Under the pieces are notes generated by a model. It ran no database searches, was not told the DNA's origin, and was given only the letters and a program-made list of their open reading frames with translations. The position numbers were made by a program, and so were the translations under genes. Shown here in pieces: positions 19,824-29,062 of a DNA stretch of 64,000 nt. The first letter of the stretch is position 1. Each line of letters opens with the position of its first letter. Origin of the DNA: an uncultured Marinobacter sp. (GTDB taxonomy: Bacteria > Pseudomonadota > Gammaproteobacteria > Pseudomonadales > Oleiphilaceae); assembly GCF_947259545.1 (NCBI RefSeq), contig NZ_CAMYMK010000008.1, positions 186,001 to 250,000 on the forward strand. Reading direction: 5' to 3'.

Positions 19824-20084
19824 ATCGTGTTCCTGATGTTATCGTTGCCAGCCAGACAGTCTGGCTTTACTTCCCTGTCAGAATAGATGATCCGGAATCC
19901 CGGTGCCGTGTTACCCGCCCGGCTTTGTCCCGGATATAGCCACCGGTCATGGATATAGCGAGAAGCTGTATTGGGAGACGACGGCTATAACGCGTATCAT
20001 GCGAATCCGAAAGTGTACCACAGGCTATTGTCAGCTTGGTTATCTGGCATGCCGGGAGACGGCAGATTTGAGAAAGGTTCCCAT

Positions 20085-20978
20085 ATGAATTTTCCCACCA
20101 TAGAAGACTATGTCGGGCATACACCGCTGGTGCGTTTGCAGCGCCTGCCAGGCGAGACCAGCAATGTGATTCTCGCCAAGCTCGAGGGCAATAACCCGGC
20201 CGGATCGGTCAAGGATCGCCCGGCCGTGAGCATGATTCAGGAAGCGGAACGCAGGGGCGAGATCCATCCGGGGGATACGCTGATCGAGGCTACCAGCGGC
20301 AATACCGGTATAGCCCTGGCCATGGCCGCATCCATCAAGGGGTACCGCATGGTACTGATCATGCCGGAGAATATGAGCGAAGAGCGTCGGGCGTCCATGA
20401 GGGCCTATGGTGCGGAAATTGTCACGGTGTCGAAAGAAGAGGGCATGGAAACTGCCCGTGACCTGGCTCTGCAAATGGAAGCAGAGGGTAAAGGCAAGGT
20501 TCTGGACCAGTTCAGCAATACCGACAACCCGCTGGCCCATTATCGCACCACAGGTCCCGAAATCTGGGAGCAGACTGGTGGACGGGTGACCCACTTTGTC
20601 AGTTCCATGGGGACCACCGGTACGATCATGGGCGTGTCCAGGTACCTGAAAGAGCGCAACCCGGATATCCGTATCATTGGACTTCAGCCGAAGGAGGGGG
20701 CATCCATACCCGGTATCCGGCGCTGGCCGGAAGCCTATCTTCCGAAAATCTACGAGGCCACCCGTGTCGACCAGGTGCTGGACATCGGCCAGCAGGAAGC
20801 GGAAGACACCATGCGGGCCCTGGCCAGCGAGGAAGGTATTTTCTGTGGCGTTTCTTCCGGTGGCTCCATTGCCGCAGCCCTGCAACTGTCGAAGCAGGTT
20901 GAAAACGCCGTGATCGTGGCCATTATCTGTGACCGTGGCGACCGTTACCTGTCTACTGGCGTCTTTCCCGGCGCCTGA
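20085..20978 (+). CDS. cysM: Cysteine synthase B (O-acetylserine sulfhydrylase)
   Basis: A 297-residue PLP enzyme that makes cysteine from O-acetylserine and sulfide or thiosulfate. The PLP lysine is Lys43 in SVKDRP and the substrate loop is TSGNTGIA. The start ATG 20085 is preceded by GAGAAAGG; the frame stays open upstream to 19971, but that extension does not resemble the family. It opens the cysM-rlmD-relA-mazG run, divergent from barA across 261 bp in which no clear promoter was picked out. Confidence 0.94.
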   Translation: MNFPTIEDYVGHTPLVRLQRLPGETSNVILAKLEGNNPAGSVKDRPAVSMIQEAERRGEIHPGDTLIEATSGNTGIALAMAASIKGYRMVLIMPENMSEERRASMRAYGAEIVTVSKEEGMETARDLALQMEAEGKGKVLDQFSNTDNPLAHYRTTGPEIWEQTGGRVTHFVSSMGTTGTIMGVSRYLKERNPDIRIIGLQPKEGASIPGIRRWPEAYLPKIYEATRVDQVLDIGQQEAEDTMRALASEEGIFCGVSSGGSIAAALQLSKQVENAVIVAIICDRGDRYLSTGVFPGA

Positions 20979-20999
20979 ACCGCAGCAAGAGAATTCAGT

Positions 21000-22340
21000 A
21001 TGAGCAGAAGACGCAGGAAGGCGCTTCCGAAAGAGCCTGTCCGTTGTGCAGTTGAAACCCTGAGTCATGATGGCCGGGGCATTGCCCGTCAGGACGGCAA
21101 GACTCAGTTCGTAGATGGCGCCTTGCCCGGCGAGACCGTGATGGCGAAAGTCGTGGGTTCCCGTAGCAAGTTTGATGAGCTGCGAACGCTCGAAGTGCTG
21201 GAGGCCGCTCCCACGCGGGTGACACCTCCCTGTGAGTATGCGGACCTGTGCGGTGGCTGTAGCCTCCAGCACATGGGCTCCGATGCCCAGATCCAGTTCA
21301 AGGAAGACACGCTCCGGGAACATTTTGCCCATTTCGGGGGCATCGAACCCGAAGAATGGGTGGCGCCGATGCTGTCGCCGGAAACGCTGGGCTACCGTCG
21401 CAAGGCACGCCTTGGCGTCCGGCATGTCCAGGCCAGGGATTCCGTGCTGGTGGGCTTTCGGGAGAAGCGCAACAGCTTCCTCACTGACATTGATCGCTGT
21501 GTGGTTATGGATCCACGGATTGGTGAGCGCATAACTCCGCTGCGAGACATGCTGTACAAGCTGGATGCCTTTAACCGTATTCCCCAGGTGGAAATTGCCT
21601 GCGGTGACGATGTCGCGGTTATGGTCTTCCGCAACATGGATACACTCAGTGATTCGGATCGGGCATCGTTAATCGCTTTCGGGCAGGCCCATGATTTGCA
21701 TATTTACCTGCAGCCCAAGGGGCCAGATACCGTGCATCGTATCTGGCCGGAGGAGGGCGAGGAGCGCCTGAGTTATCGTCTTGACGAATTTGGCCTGACC
21801 ATGAAGTTTCATCCCATGGACTTTACCCAGGTCAATGCAGGCATCAATGGCACCATGGTACACAGGGCCGTGGAATGGCTGGATGTCCAGCCAGATGAGC
21901 GGGTACTAGACCTGTTCTGTGGCCTTGGCAACTTTACTTTGCCGCTGGCACGTAAGGCCGGGCAGGTCGTGGGCGTTGAAGGCGATGACGCCATGGTGGT
22001 CCGTGGTCGGGAAAATGCGGAACTCAACGGCCTCAGCAATGTCATGTTCCACGGTGCCGATTTGCAGGCGGATCTCACATCGCAGCCGTGGGCGGCTGAA
22101 GGGTTCGACAAGATCCTGATTGATCCGCCCCGGTCGGGCGCCCAGGAAGTGTGTGAATATCTGACAGCGTTTGGGGCCGGGCGCATTGTGTACGTTTCCT
22201 GCAACCCCGCTACGTTGGCCAGGGACGCGGGCGTTATGGTGCGCAATGGCTACCGCCTGGTGAAGGCGGGTGTGATGGACATGTTCCCGCATACGACCCA
22301 TGTGGAGTCCATTGCATTGTTTGAGCGTGACGATCATTGA
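21000..22340 (+). CDS. rlmD: 23S rRNA (uracil-1939-C5) methyltransferase RlmD
   Basis: A 446-residue SAM-dependent RNA m5U methyltransferase. An N-terminal TRAM domain is followed by the [4Fe-4S] ligands Cys78, Cys84, Cys87 and probably Cys167 ([10 protein letters not shown] and DRCVVMD). The methyltransferase motif is [14 protein letters not shown] and the nucleophilic Cys is in [13 protein letters not shown]. It starts 21 bp after cysM and belongs with relA and mazG in one run. Confidence 0.95.
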   Translation: MSRRRRKALPKEPVRCAVETLSHDGRGIARQDGKTQFVDGALPGETVMAKVVGSRSKFDELRTLEVLEAAPTRVTPPCEYADLCGGCSLQHMGSDAQIQFKEDTLREHFAHFGGIEPEEWVAPMLSPETLGYRRKARLGVRHVQARDSVLVGFREKRNSFLTDIDRCVVMDPRIGERITPLRDMLYKLDAFNRIPQVEIACGDDVAVMVFRNMDTLSDSDRASLIAFGQAHDLHIYLQPKGPDTVHRIWPEEGEERLSYRLDEFGLTMKFHPMDFTQVNAGINGTMVHRAVEWLDVQPDERVLDLFCGLGNFTLPLARKAGQVVGVEGDDAMVVRGRENAELNGLSNVMFHGADLQADLTSQPWAAEGFDKILIDPPRSGAQEVCEYLTAFGAGRIVYVSCNPATLARDAGVMVRNGYRLVKAGVMDMFPHTTHVESIALFERDDH

Positions 22341-22398
22341 GAGATTAACCAGCCGGTCAGGGATGGCCGGGTGAATAACCGGGAATAACAAAGCCGAT

Positions 22399-24636
22399 AT
22401 GGTAAAAGTTCGCGAAGATTACGCAATCACCGGCGATGGGCAGGTCGATATCGGGCGCTGGGTGCGCCAGATCGAATCCCAGACCCGCCTGGAGAATGTG
22501 GACCAGTTTCGCCGTGCCTGTGAGAAAGCGGCAGAGATCGATCTGCAGGCTTTTCGCGAGGACCGCCTTTGGGCCGAGGGGGCCAGCAGTTTCCGCACCG
22601 GCATTGAAATGGCGCAGGTGCTGGCGGAACTTCACCTCGACCAGGCCAGCCTGGTGGCTGCGATACTTTACCGTGCGGTGCGCGAGGAGAGAGTGCCCCT
22701 CGAGGAGATTCGCAAAGAGTTTGGCGATGAGGTGGCCGGGCTGATCAATGGTGTGCAGCAGATGGCTGCCATCTCCTCGATCCATCATCCGCTGAAGGGC
22801 AATGTGCTGGGCCAGAGTGAAGGCCAGCTCGATAACGTCCGCAAGATGCTGGTGACCATGATCGACGATGTTCGCGTGGCGCTGATCAAGCTGGCGGAAC
22901 GGACCTGTGCCATCCGGGCAGTCAAGAACGCCTCCGAAGAAAAGCGTATGCGTGTGGCCCGCGAGGTGTTTGACATCTACGCGCCGTTAGCCCATCGGCT
23001 GGGTATCGGGCATATCAAGTGGGAACTGGAAGACCTGTCTTTCCGCTACCTCCATGCCTCGGCCTACAAGAAAATTGCCAAGCTGCTGGACGAGAAGCGC
23101 CTCGACCGGGAGCGTTACATCCGTCGGGTGATCGATACCCTGAAAACCGAACTCAAAAACTTCGGCATCGAGGGAGAACTGTCGGGGCGAGCCAAGCATA
23201 TCTACAGCATCTGGCGGAAGATGCGGCGCAAGGGCATCGATTTTTCCCAGGTCTATGATATCCGGGCGGTGCGTGTGCTGGTGCCTGAAGTGCGGGACTG
23301 CTACGCCGCACTGGGTATTGTGCACACCTTGTGGCGCCATATACCCAATGAGTTTGATGACTACATCGCCAACCCCAAGGAAAATGGTTACCAGTCCCTG
23401 CATACCGCCGTAATCGGCCCTGAGGGTAAGGTTATGGAAGTGCAGATCCGTACCCACAAGATGCACGAGGAGGCGGAGCTGGGCGTGTGCGCTCACTGGC
23501 TCTACAAGGGTACGGATAAGAGCAACCGCTCCACCGGTTACGATGCCAAGATCAACTGGTTGCGTCAGGTCCTGGAGTGGCAGGAGGAACTGGGTGACCT
23601 GTCGGGGCTTGCTGATCATCTCAAAAGTGATGTGGCGTCCGACCGGGTGTATGTGTTTACACCCGAAGGGCATGTAGTGGACCTGCCCCAGGGAGCCACA
23701 GCGGTGGACTTTGCCTACCGGGTTCACACAGAGATCGGCCACGCCTGCCGTGGGGCCCGGGTCAACAGTCGGATTGTGCCTCTGACCTATCCCCTGAAAA
23801 CTGGGGATCAGGTGTTTATCCTGACCTCCAACAACCCGGCACCAAGCCGTGACTGGCTGAATCCGAGTCTGGGGTATATCCAGACATCCCGGGCCCGGGC
23901 AAAAGTGACTCACTGGTTCAAGGAACAGGATCGCGGTCGTAATGTTCTGGACGGGCGAGCCATTCTGGAAGACGAGTTCCGTCGGCTGTCCCTCTATGAC
24001 GTTGATCTCGGGGACCTGGCGCGAAAGGTCAATTACCACGATGCCGAGGATATGTTCGCCGCGGTTGGCGCTGGAGACCTGCGCCCCACCCACGTGGCCA
24101 ATGTCGCCCAGCAGATGCTGGAACCCAGGTCCCAACAACTGGATCTTAAGCTCAGTGGTCAGCGCCGCCGCCCCTACGATACCGAATCCGATATCCGGAT
24201 TCTTGGTGTGGGCAAGCTCAAAACCCAGGTGGCAAAATGCTGCAAGCCGTTACCGGGGGATGATATCGGAGGTTATATAACGGTCGGTCGCGGAGTGACG
24301 GTGCACCGGCAGGACTGCATAACCTTCCTGAACCTTCGGGATGTGGAGCCGAACCGGATCATTGAGGTGAGCTGGGGTGGTCAGCCCGCTGCGGTCTATC
24401 CCGTGGATATTGAAATCCAGGCCTATGATCGCTCGGGACTGTTGCGGGATATCACTCAGGTGTTGTCGTCTTCCAAGAGCGACGTGTTGTCCCTGAACAC
24501 ACTTAGCAACAAGGACGAGAACACCGCAACTATGACCGTCACGGTCGAGATTTCCAGTCTTGAACAGCTGGCAAAGCTGCTGGCCCAGATACGCAACCTG
24601 CCCAACATTATTGACGTGAGGCGTAAGCGAGGATGA
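22399..24636 (+). CDS. relA: (p)ppGpp synthetase I RelA
   Basis: A 745-residue ribosome-dependent alarmone synthetase. The N-terminal hydrolase domain lacks the HD catalytic pair (LVAAILYRAVREERV where SpoT has HD), and the synthetase carries an EFDD motif in place of RFKD, both signs of a monofunctional RelA. The YQSLHT segment and the TGS domain (VYVFTPEGHVVDLPQGATAVD) are followed by an ACT domain. Its last bases overlap mazG (ATGA), as in E. coli where relA and mazG are also near. Confidence 0.96.
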   Translation: MVKVREDYAITGDGQVDIGRWVRQIESQTRLENVDQFRRACEKAAEIDLQAFREDRLWAEGASSFRTGIEMAQVLAELHLDQASLVAAILYRAVREERVPLEEIRKEFGDEVAGLINGVQQMAAISSIHHPLKGNVLGQSEGQLDNVRKMLVTMIDDVRVALIKLAERTCAIRAVKNASEEKRMRVAREVFDIYAPLAHRLGIGHIKWELEDLSFRYLHASAYKKIAKLLDEKRLDRERYIRRVIDTLKTELKNFGIEGELSGRAKHIYSIWRKMRRKGIDFSQVYDIRAVRVLVPEVRDCYAALGIVHTLWRHIPNEFDDYIANPKENGYQSLHTAVIGPEGKVMEVQIRTHKMHEEAELGVCAHWLYKGTDKSNRSTGYDAKINWLRQVLEWQEELGDLSGLADHLKSDVASDRVYVFTPEGHVVDLPQGATAVDFAYRVHTEIGHACRGARVNSRIVPLTYPLKTGDQVFILTSNNPAPSRDWLNPSLGYIQTSRARAKVTHWFKEQDRGRNVLDGRAILEDEFRRLSLYDVDLGDLARKVNYHDAEDMFAAVGAGDLRPTHVANVAQQMLEPRSQQLDLKLSGQRRRPYDTESDIRILGVGKLKTQVAKCCKPLPGDDIGGYITVGRGVTVHRQDCITFLNLRDVEPNRIIEVSWGGQPAAVYPVDIEIQAYDRSGLLRDITQVLSSSKSDVLSLNTLSNKDENTATMTVTVEISSLEQLAKLLAQIRNLPNIIDVRRKRG

Positions 24637-25475
24637 GTTACTCCATTGAGGACCTGAAAACCCTGATGGCCCGGCTGCGGGATCCCGAGACCGGCTGTCC
24701 CTGGGACATCAAGCAGACCTTTAAAAGCATCGTTCCTCACACCCTGGAAGAAGCCTACGAAGTGGCGGATGCCATAGAGCGGGCCGATTATCCCCATCTT
24801 GAAGACGAGTTGGGGGACCTGCTGTTTCAGGTGATTTTCTACACCCAGATGGGCGGGGAGCAGGGGCACTTTGATTTTGATTCGGTGGTGGACAATCTGG
24901 TGCGCAAGCTGGTTCGGCGCCATCCCCATGTTTTTCCCGAGGGCACCCTAGAGAGTCGTGTGGACCCCGAAAATCGGCCTGATGAGGCTGAAATCAAGGC
25001 GAGCTGGGAACGAATCAAGGCTGAAGAGCGCGCACTGAAGCCCAGGGCCGAGGCCCGCGACAGCAGTCGGCTGGACGGTATTGCCCGGACCCTGCCGGCC
25101 ATGGCTCGTGCAGAGAAGCTGCAGAAACGGGCGGCCAATCATGGCTTCGACTGGCCGGATATTGAGCCGGTCTTTGACAAGCTTCACGAGGAAATCGATG
25201 AGCTCAAGGAAGCCTGGCACGCTGCCGAAAACGGGGCCGGGGCCCGGGATGCGGTCGAGGATGAACTGGGAGACCTGCTGTTTGTCTGCGTGAACCTGGC
25301 ACGGTTCATGAAAGTAAATCCTGAGCAGGCGCTGAATCGAACCAATCACAAGTTCGATGCACGTTTCCGTGCCATTGAGCGGCGCCTGGAAGGCGAAGGC
25401 CGTAATCTGGACGACGAATCCCTGGAAGCCCTGGACGCCATCTGGCAGCAGGTCAAAGGCGTGGAAAAACACTGA
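24633..25475 (+). CDS. mazG: Nucleoside triphosphate pyrophosphohydrolase MazG
   Basis: A 280-residue enzyme hydrolysing NTPs to NMPs plus pyrophosphate; in E. coli it lowers ppGpp during starvation. Two tandem MazG domains are visible, with ExxE...ExxD metal sites in EEAYEVADAI plus EDELGDLLFQ, and EEIDELKEA plus EDELGDLLFV. Coupled translation with relA (4-bp overlap) places an alarmone synthetase and its modulator on one message. Confidence 0.95.
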   Translation: MSYSIEDLKTLMARLRDPETGCPWDIKQTFKSIVPHTLEEAYEVADAIERADYPHLEDELGDLLFQVIFYTQMGGEQGHFDFDSVVDNLVRKLVRRHPHVFPEGTLESRVDPENRPDEAEIKASWERIKAEERALKPRAEARDSSRLDGIARTLPAMARAEKLQKRAANHGFDWPDIEPVFDKLHEEIDELKEAWHAAENGAGARDAVEDELGDLLFVCVNLARFMKVNPEQALNRTNHKFDARFRAIERRLEGEGRNLDDESLEALDAIWQQVKGVEKH

Positions 25476-25621
25476 AAACAAAGGGTTCGGAGGGATCAGG
25501 TAGGTACAATCCGTTACCAATTTCTTGTCCCTGCAAGCGCTTCCTTCGTCTACACTTCCTGAAACGGATGCACTTTATCAGTGCGCCGTAGGCCGCAGAG
25601 AAGATGCAGGAGTGAAGGCAC

Positions 25622-25966
25622 ATGAAAATAAAAGATCTGGTCAATTACTGGGATAAGCATGCACGCGGACGTCTGACCCGGGATGCCTATTTTATGGAGT
25701 TGTCTGACCAGCATCATAAGCGACTGGAAAAGCTTGCCGCACTTTATCCGATGAAGTCACCTCAGGATCTGATGCGTGATCTGATTTCCGCTGCTCTTGA
25801 TGAGCTGGAAACCAGCTTCCCGTATGTAGAGGGAACCAAAGTGGTGGCATACGATGAGGACGGCTTTGAGATCTACGAGGATCAGGGGATGACCCCGCGC
25901 TTCGTCAGTCTCAGCCAGAAGCACATTCAGCGCCTGAAAGCCCGTCAGCTGGAGTCTGTTGCCTGA
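25622..25966 (+). CDS. Small conserved protein, 'pili tip component'-like
   Basis: A 114-residue soluble protein (MKIKDLVNYWDKHARGRLT...). Similar sequences in Pseudomonas and Marinobacter carry labels such as 'type 1 pili tip component' or 'pilin assembly protein', but no signal peptide or pilin feature is seen and no function is known to me. The N-terminal 60 residues (YFMELSDQHHKRLEKLAALYPMKSPQDLMRDLISAALDELE in pieces) match the neighbouring minus-strand gene at 26039-26272. It has a GGAG/GAAGG ribosome region and stands alone. Confidence 0.75.
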   Translation: MKIKDLVNYWDKHARGRLTRDAYFMELSDQHHKRLEKLAALYPMKSPQDLMRDLISAALDELETSFPYVEGTKVVAYDEDGFEIYEDQGMTPRFVSLSQKHIQRLKARQLESVA

Positions 25967-25999
25967 CCAGGCCGCTTCACTGAACTCTGGCTTCTCCCG

Positions 26000-26022
26000 T
26001 CGGGGTGGTAGCGCCACCCCGA
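26000..26022. terminator. Hairpin between convergent paralogues
   Basis: TCGGGGTGG pairs perfectly with CCACCCCGA around a TAGCG loop. It lies 34 bp after one gene end and 17 bp before the other, suggesting a two-way terminator. Neither side has a strong T-run. Confidence 0.4.
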
Positions 26023-26038
26023 ACCGACGCCTTCTGCG

Positions 26039-26272
26039 CTATTTTTCTTTCCCCTCGAGTTTATCCTTGAGCGGACTCTGCCTGACCAGATCGTCCAGCG
26101 CAGCTCCGATCATGTCATTGAGTATGTCGCTTTCCGACCGGTCCGGATAGAGCTCCGCCAGGGCAGCGACTCGTGCAGCATCTTCCAGCGGCAGTCGCAG
26201 GTTGTAGTCGTGGGTCCGTTCGACGTCTTCTTTCTTTTGTTCCCAGTGCTTTGGCAGATCAGTGACTTTCAT
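26039..26272 (-). CDS. Short paralogue of the 25622-25966 protein
   Basis: A 77-residue protein beginning MKVTDLPKHWEQKKEDVERT, then YNLRLPLEDAARVAALAELYP and DILNDMIGAALDDL. These line up with the same positions of the convergent neighbour (M-K-x-x-D-L-x-x-x-W, ...L-x-A-L-Y-P..., ...A-A-L-D-x-L), but it lacks the neighbour's last 40 residues. The fold is probably helical; the AALAELYP...SDILNDMI part loosely recalls ribbon-helix-helix proteins, a guess only. AAGGAG precedes the ATG. It is divergent from ppc over 83 bp. Confidence 0.7.
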   Translation of the reverse strand: MKVTDLPKHWEQKKEDVERTHDYNLRLPLEDAARVAALAELYPDRSESDILNDMIGAALDDLVRQSPLKDKLEGKEK

Positions 26273-26355
26273 GAATTCTCCTTGCGACTACGGGCTTTAA
26301 TCGTTATTAGTATCGTTAGTTTACTTCGCCTTCGTCAATTTAAAAGGACGTCAAT

Positions 26356-29001
26356 GTGACTGAGTTACATCCCGACCTTCGAGAAAACGTTCGCATGCTC
26401 GGTGAATTGCTGGGCCAAAGCATCCGGCGTCACCCGGGGCAGGACTGTTACGAGCTGATTGAGGAGATCCGTGCCGCCGCCAAAGCGGATCGCCGCCATG
26501 AAACTGGTTCCGGGCAGCGTCTCGTCAGCCTGTTGGGAAAGCTCGAAGATGAGGAACTGCTGCCCGTCACCCGGGCGTTCAACCAGTTTCTGAACCTGGC
26601 CAACCTGGCGGAACAGTATCATGGTATTCGTCGCAAACGCGGGCATGAATCGGACCTGATGGTGGAGTCCCTGCAACAGGTGTTTGAGCGTCTCACGTCG
26701 TCAGGAATCAGTACCGACGAGCTGCACCGGCGGGTAGCGGATCTGAGTATCGAGTTCGTGATGACGGCGCACCCCACCGAGGTGGCCCGCCGCACACTGA
26801 TCATGAAATACGATGAAATGTCTGACTGTCTGTCCAGGCTGGACCATGACGACCTGTTACCGACCGAACGGGACGAGATCGTCGACCGACTGGCCCAGCT
26901 AATATCGGAAGCCTGGCACACCGATGAGATCCGACACGAGCGACCGACCGCGGTAGATGAGGCCAAGTGGGGGTTCGCCGTTATCGAGAACAGCCTCTGG
27001 CAGGCATTGCCAAAGTTCCTCAGAAGTCTTGATCTGTCGTTATCAGAAGTGACTGGTCAGGGCTTGCCCCTGGATGCGGCTCCCATTCGCATTGCTTCCT
27101 GGATGGGCGGGGACCGGGACGGCAACCCTAACGTCACCCATCAGGTCACCCGGGAGGTGTTTCTGCTGGGACGCTGGATGGCTGCCGATCTTTACCTGCG
27201 TGATATCCAGGCGCTGCGTGCCGAGCTGTCCATGTGGCAGGCCAATGATGAACTGAGGGCACTGGCTGGCGATAGCCGCGAACCATACCGTCACGTGTTG
27301 GCAGGACTGCGGGACCGGCTGATCAAGACCCGTGACTGGGCAGAGGCCTGCGTTAATGGAGAGGCCGGTGACGCCACGGATATTCTGTTTGAAAACCGGG
27401 ACTTCATCGAACCGCTGGAGATATGTTACCGCTCGTTGGTGGACTGTGGTCTTGAGGGTATTGCCGATGGCCCTCTACTGGATACCATCCGGCGTTCTCA
27501 CACGTTTGGCCTCACGTTGATCCGCCTGGATATCCGTCAGGAAGCATCCCGGCATGCCCAGGCAGTGGCAGAAATGGTGGATTACCTTGAGCTGGGAGAT
27601 TATCTGTCCTGGAATGAGGATCAGCGCCAGCAGTTCCTGTTAAAAGAACTCCAGGGGCGTCGTCCCCTGGTGCCAAGGCATTGGGAGCCCTCCGAAGAGG
27701 TGAAGGAGGTGCTTGCCACCTGCGAGGTGATTGCGCAGCAGACGCCTGAAGCTCTGGGATCCTATGTCATTTCCATGGCCAGCAAACCCTCCGACGTACT
27801 CAGTGTGATTCTGTTGCTGCGTGAATCGGGTATGACCTTCCCGATGCGGGTAGTCCCGCTGTTCGAGACACTGGATGATTTGACCGGTGCACCGCAGAGC
27901 ATGGCGGCCCTGTACGAAGTGGATTGGTACCGGGACTATTGCGGCGGGCGCCAGGAGGTGATGATTGGTTACTCCGACTCCTCCAAGGACGCTGGCCAGT
28001 TGATGGCTGCCTGGGCACAGTATCAGGCTCAGGAAAAGCTCACGGCGGTTGCTGCCGTCTACGGGGTTCACCTGACGCTGTTTCATGGTCGCGGTGGTAC
28101 TGTCGGACGAGGTGGTGGTCCGGCCAACCGGGCCATCCTGTCCCAGCCTCCAGGATCGGTGAATGGCAGTTTCCGGATCACCGAGCAGGGCGAGATGATC
28201 CGTTTCAAATTCGGCTTGCCGCGTCTCGCGGAGCAGAGCCTCACGCTTTACACCACCGCCGTCATTGAAGCGACGCTGGCCCCACCGCCCGAACCGGAGC
28301 CGCAATGGCGTGAAACCATGGACTGGCTGACTGAGCGGTCCCTCAAGGCCTATCGGGAGGTGGTGAGGGAAGACCCTGATTTTGTACCTTACTTCCGTCA
28401 GGTTACTCCGGAACAGGCGCTGGGCAAGCTGGCATTGGGAAGCCGCCCGGCGCGTCGCAAGGCGACCGGTGGCGTGGAGAGTCTGCGGGCAATCCCGTGG
28501 ATCTTCGCCTGGACTCAAATGCGGTTGATGTTGCCGAGTTGGCTCGGTAGCGACGTGGCCCTTGAGGATGCAGCCAGAAATGACCGGCTGCCGGTACTGC
28601 GAGAGATGATGCAGGGGTGGCCATTCTTCCGTACCTACGTGGACATGCTGGAAATGGTGTTGGCCAAATCTGACCTGCGAATCGCCAGTTATTACGAGCA
28701 GACCCTGATTGAAGATGACAGTCTAAAAAGGCTGGGGGAAAGCCTTCGTGAACGGCTGAAAGGCTGTATTGAGCGGCTGCTGGAGCTGAAAGGGCAGGAG
28801 ACCCTGCTGGAGGGTGAGCCGGTGTTTGCCCATTCCATGCGAGTGCGGAACCCGTATACTGATCCCCTGCATTACCTCCAGGCTGAACTGCTCAAGCGGG
28901 ATCGTGAAAATGAGGGCAAGGACGACGTGCCGGAAATGGTCGGCAGAGCCTTGAAGGTAACCATGGCGGGTATTGCCGCCGGTATGCGTAATACCGGCTG
29001 A
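26356..29001 (+). CDS. ppc: Phosphoenolpyruvate carboxylase
   Basis: An 881-residue anaplerotic enzyme forming oxaloacetate from PEP and bicarbonate. The catalytic His lies in VMTAHPTEVARRT, the Arg/Gly loop in HGRGGTVGRGGGPA and a PEP-binding region in SWMGGDRDGNPNVT. The C-terminus ends RNTG, as in most PEPCs. The start is GTG 26356 with AAAGGA upstream; an ATG two bases earlier runs straight into a stop. Confidence 0.97.
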   Translation: MTELHPDLRENVRMLGELLGQSIRRHPGQDCYELIEEIRAAAKADRRHETGSGQRLVSLLGKLEDEELLPVTRAFNQFLNLANLAEQYHGIRRKRGHESDLMVESLQQVFERLTSSGISTDELHRRVADLSIEFVMTAHPTEVARRTLIMKYDEMSDCLSRLDHDDLLPTERDEIVDRLAQLISEAWHTDEIRHERPTAVDEAKWGFAVIENSLWQALPKFLRSLDLSLSEVTGQGLPLDAAPIRIASWMGGDRDGNPNVTHQVTREVFLLGRWMAADLYLRDIQALRAELSMWQANDELRALAGDSREPYRHVLAGLRDRLIKTRDWAEACVNGEAGDATDILFENRDFIEPLEICYRSLVDCGLEGIADGPLLDTIRRSHTFGLTLIRLDIRQEASRHAQAVAEMVDYLELGDYLSWNEDQRQQFLLKELQGRRPLVPRHWEPSEEVKEVLATCEVIAQQTPEALGSYVISMASKPSDVLSVILLLRESGMTFPMRVVPLFETLDDLTGAPQSMAALYEVDWYRDYCGGRQEVMIGYSDSSKDAGQLMAAWAQYQAQEKLTAVAAVYGVHLTLFHGRGGTVGRGGGPANRAILSQPPGSVNGSFRITEQGEMIRFKFGLPRLAEQSLTLYTTAVIEATLAPPPEPEPQWRETMDWLTERSLKAYREVVREDPDFVPYFRQVTPEQALGKLALGSRPARRKATGGVESLRAIPWIFAWTQMRLMLPSWLGSDVALEDAARNDRLPVLREMMQGWPFFRTYVDMLEMVLAKSDLRIASYYEQTLIEDDSLKRLGESLRERLKGCIERLLELKGQETLLEGEPVFAHSMRVRNPYTDPLHYLQAELLKRDRENEGKDDVPEMVGRALKVTMAGIAAGMRNTG

Positions 29002-29062
29002 TCAGACCCGATGATGTGTGGCTGGCTGTGTGCCGGCCAATACGGACAACAGGAGTAACGCC

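Noticed and set aside
20040-21425. A 461-codon minus-strand frame opposite cysM and rlmD
   Set aside because: It is fully covered by two conserved enzymes on the plus strand.
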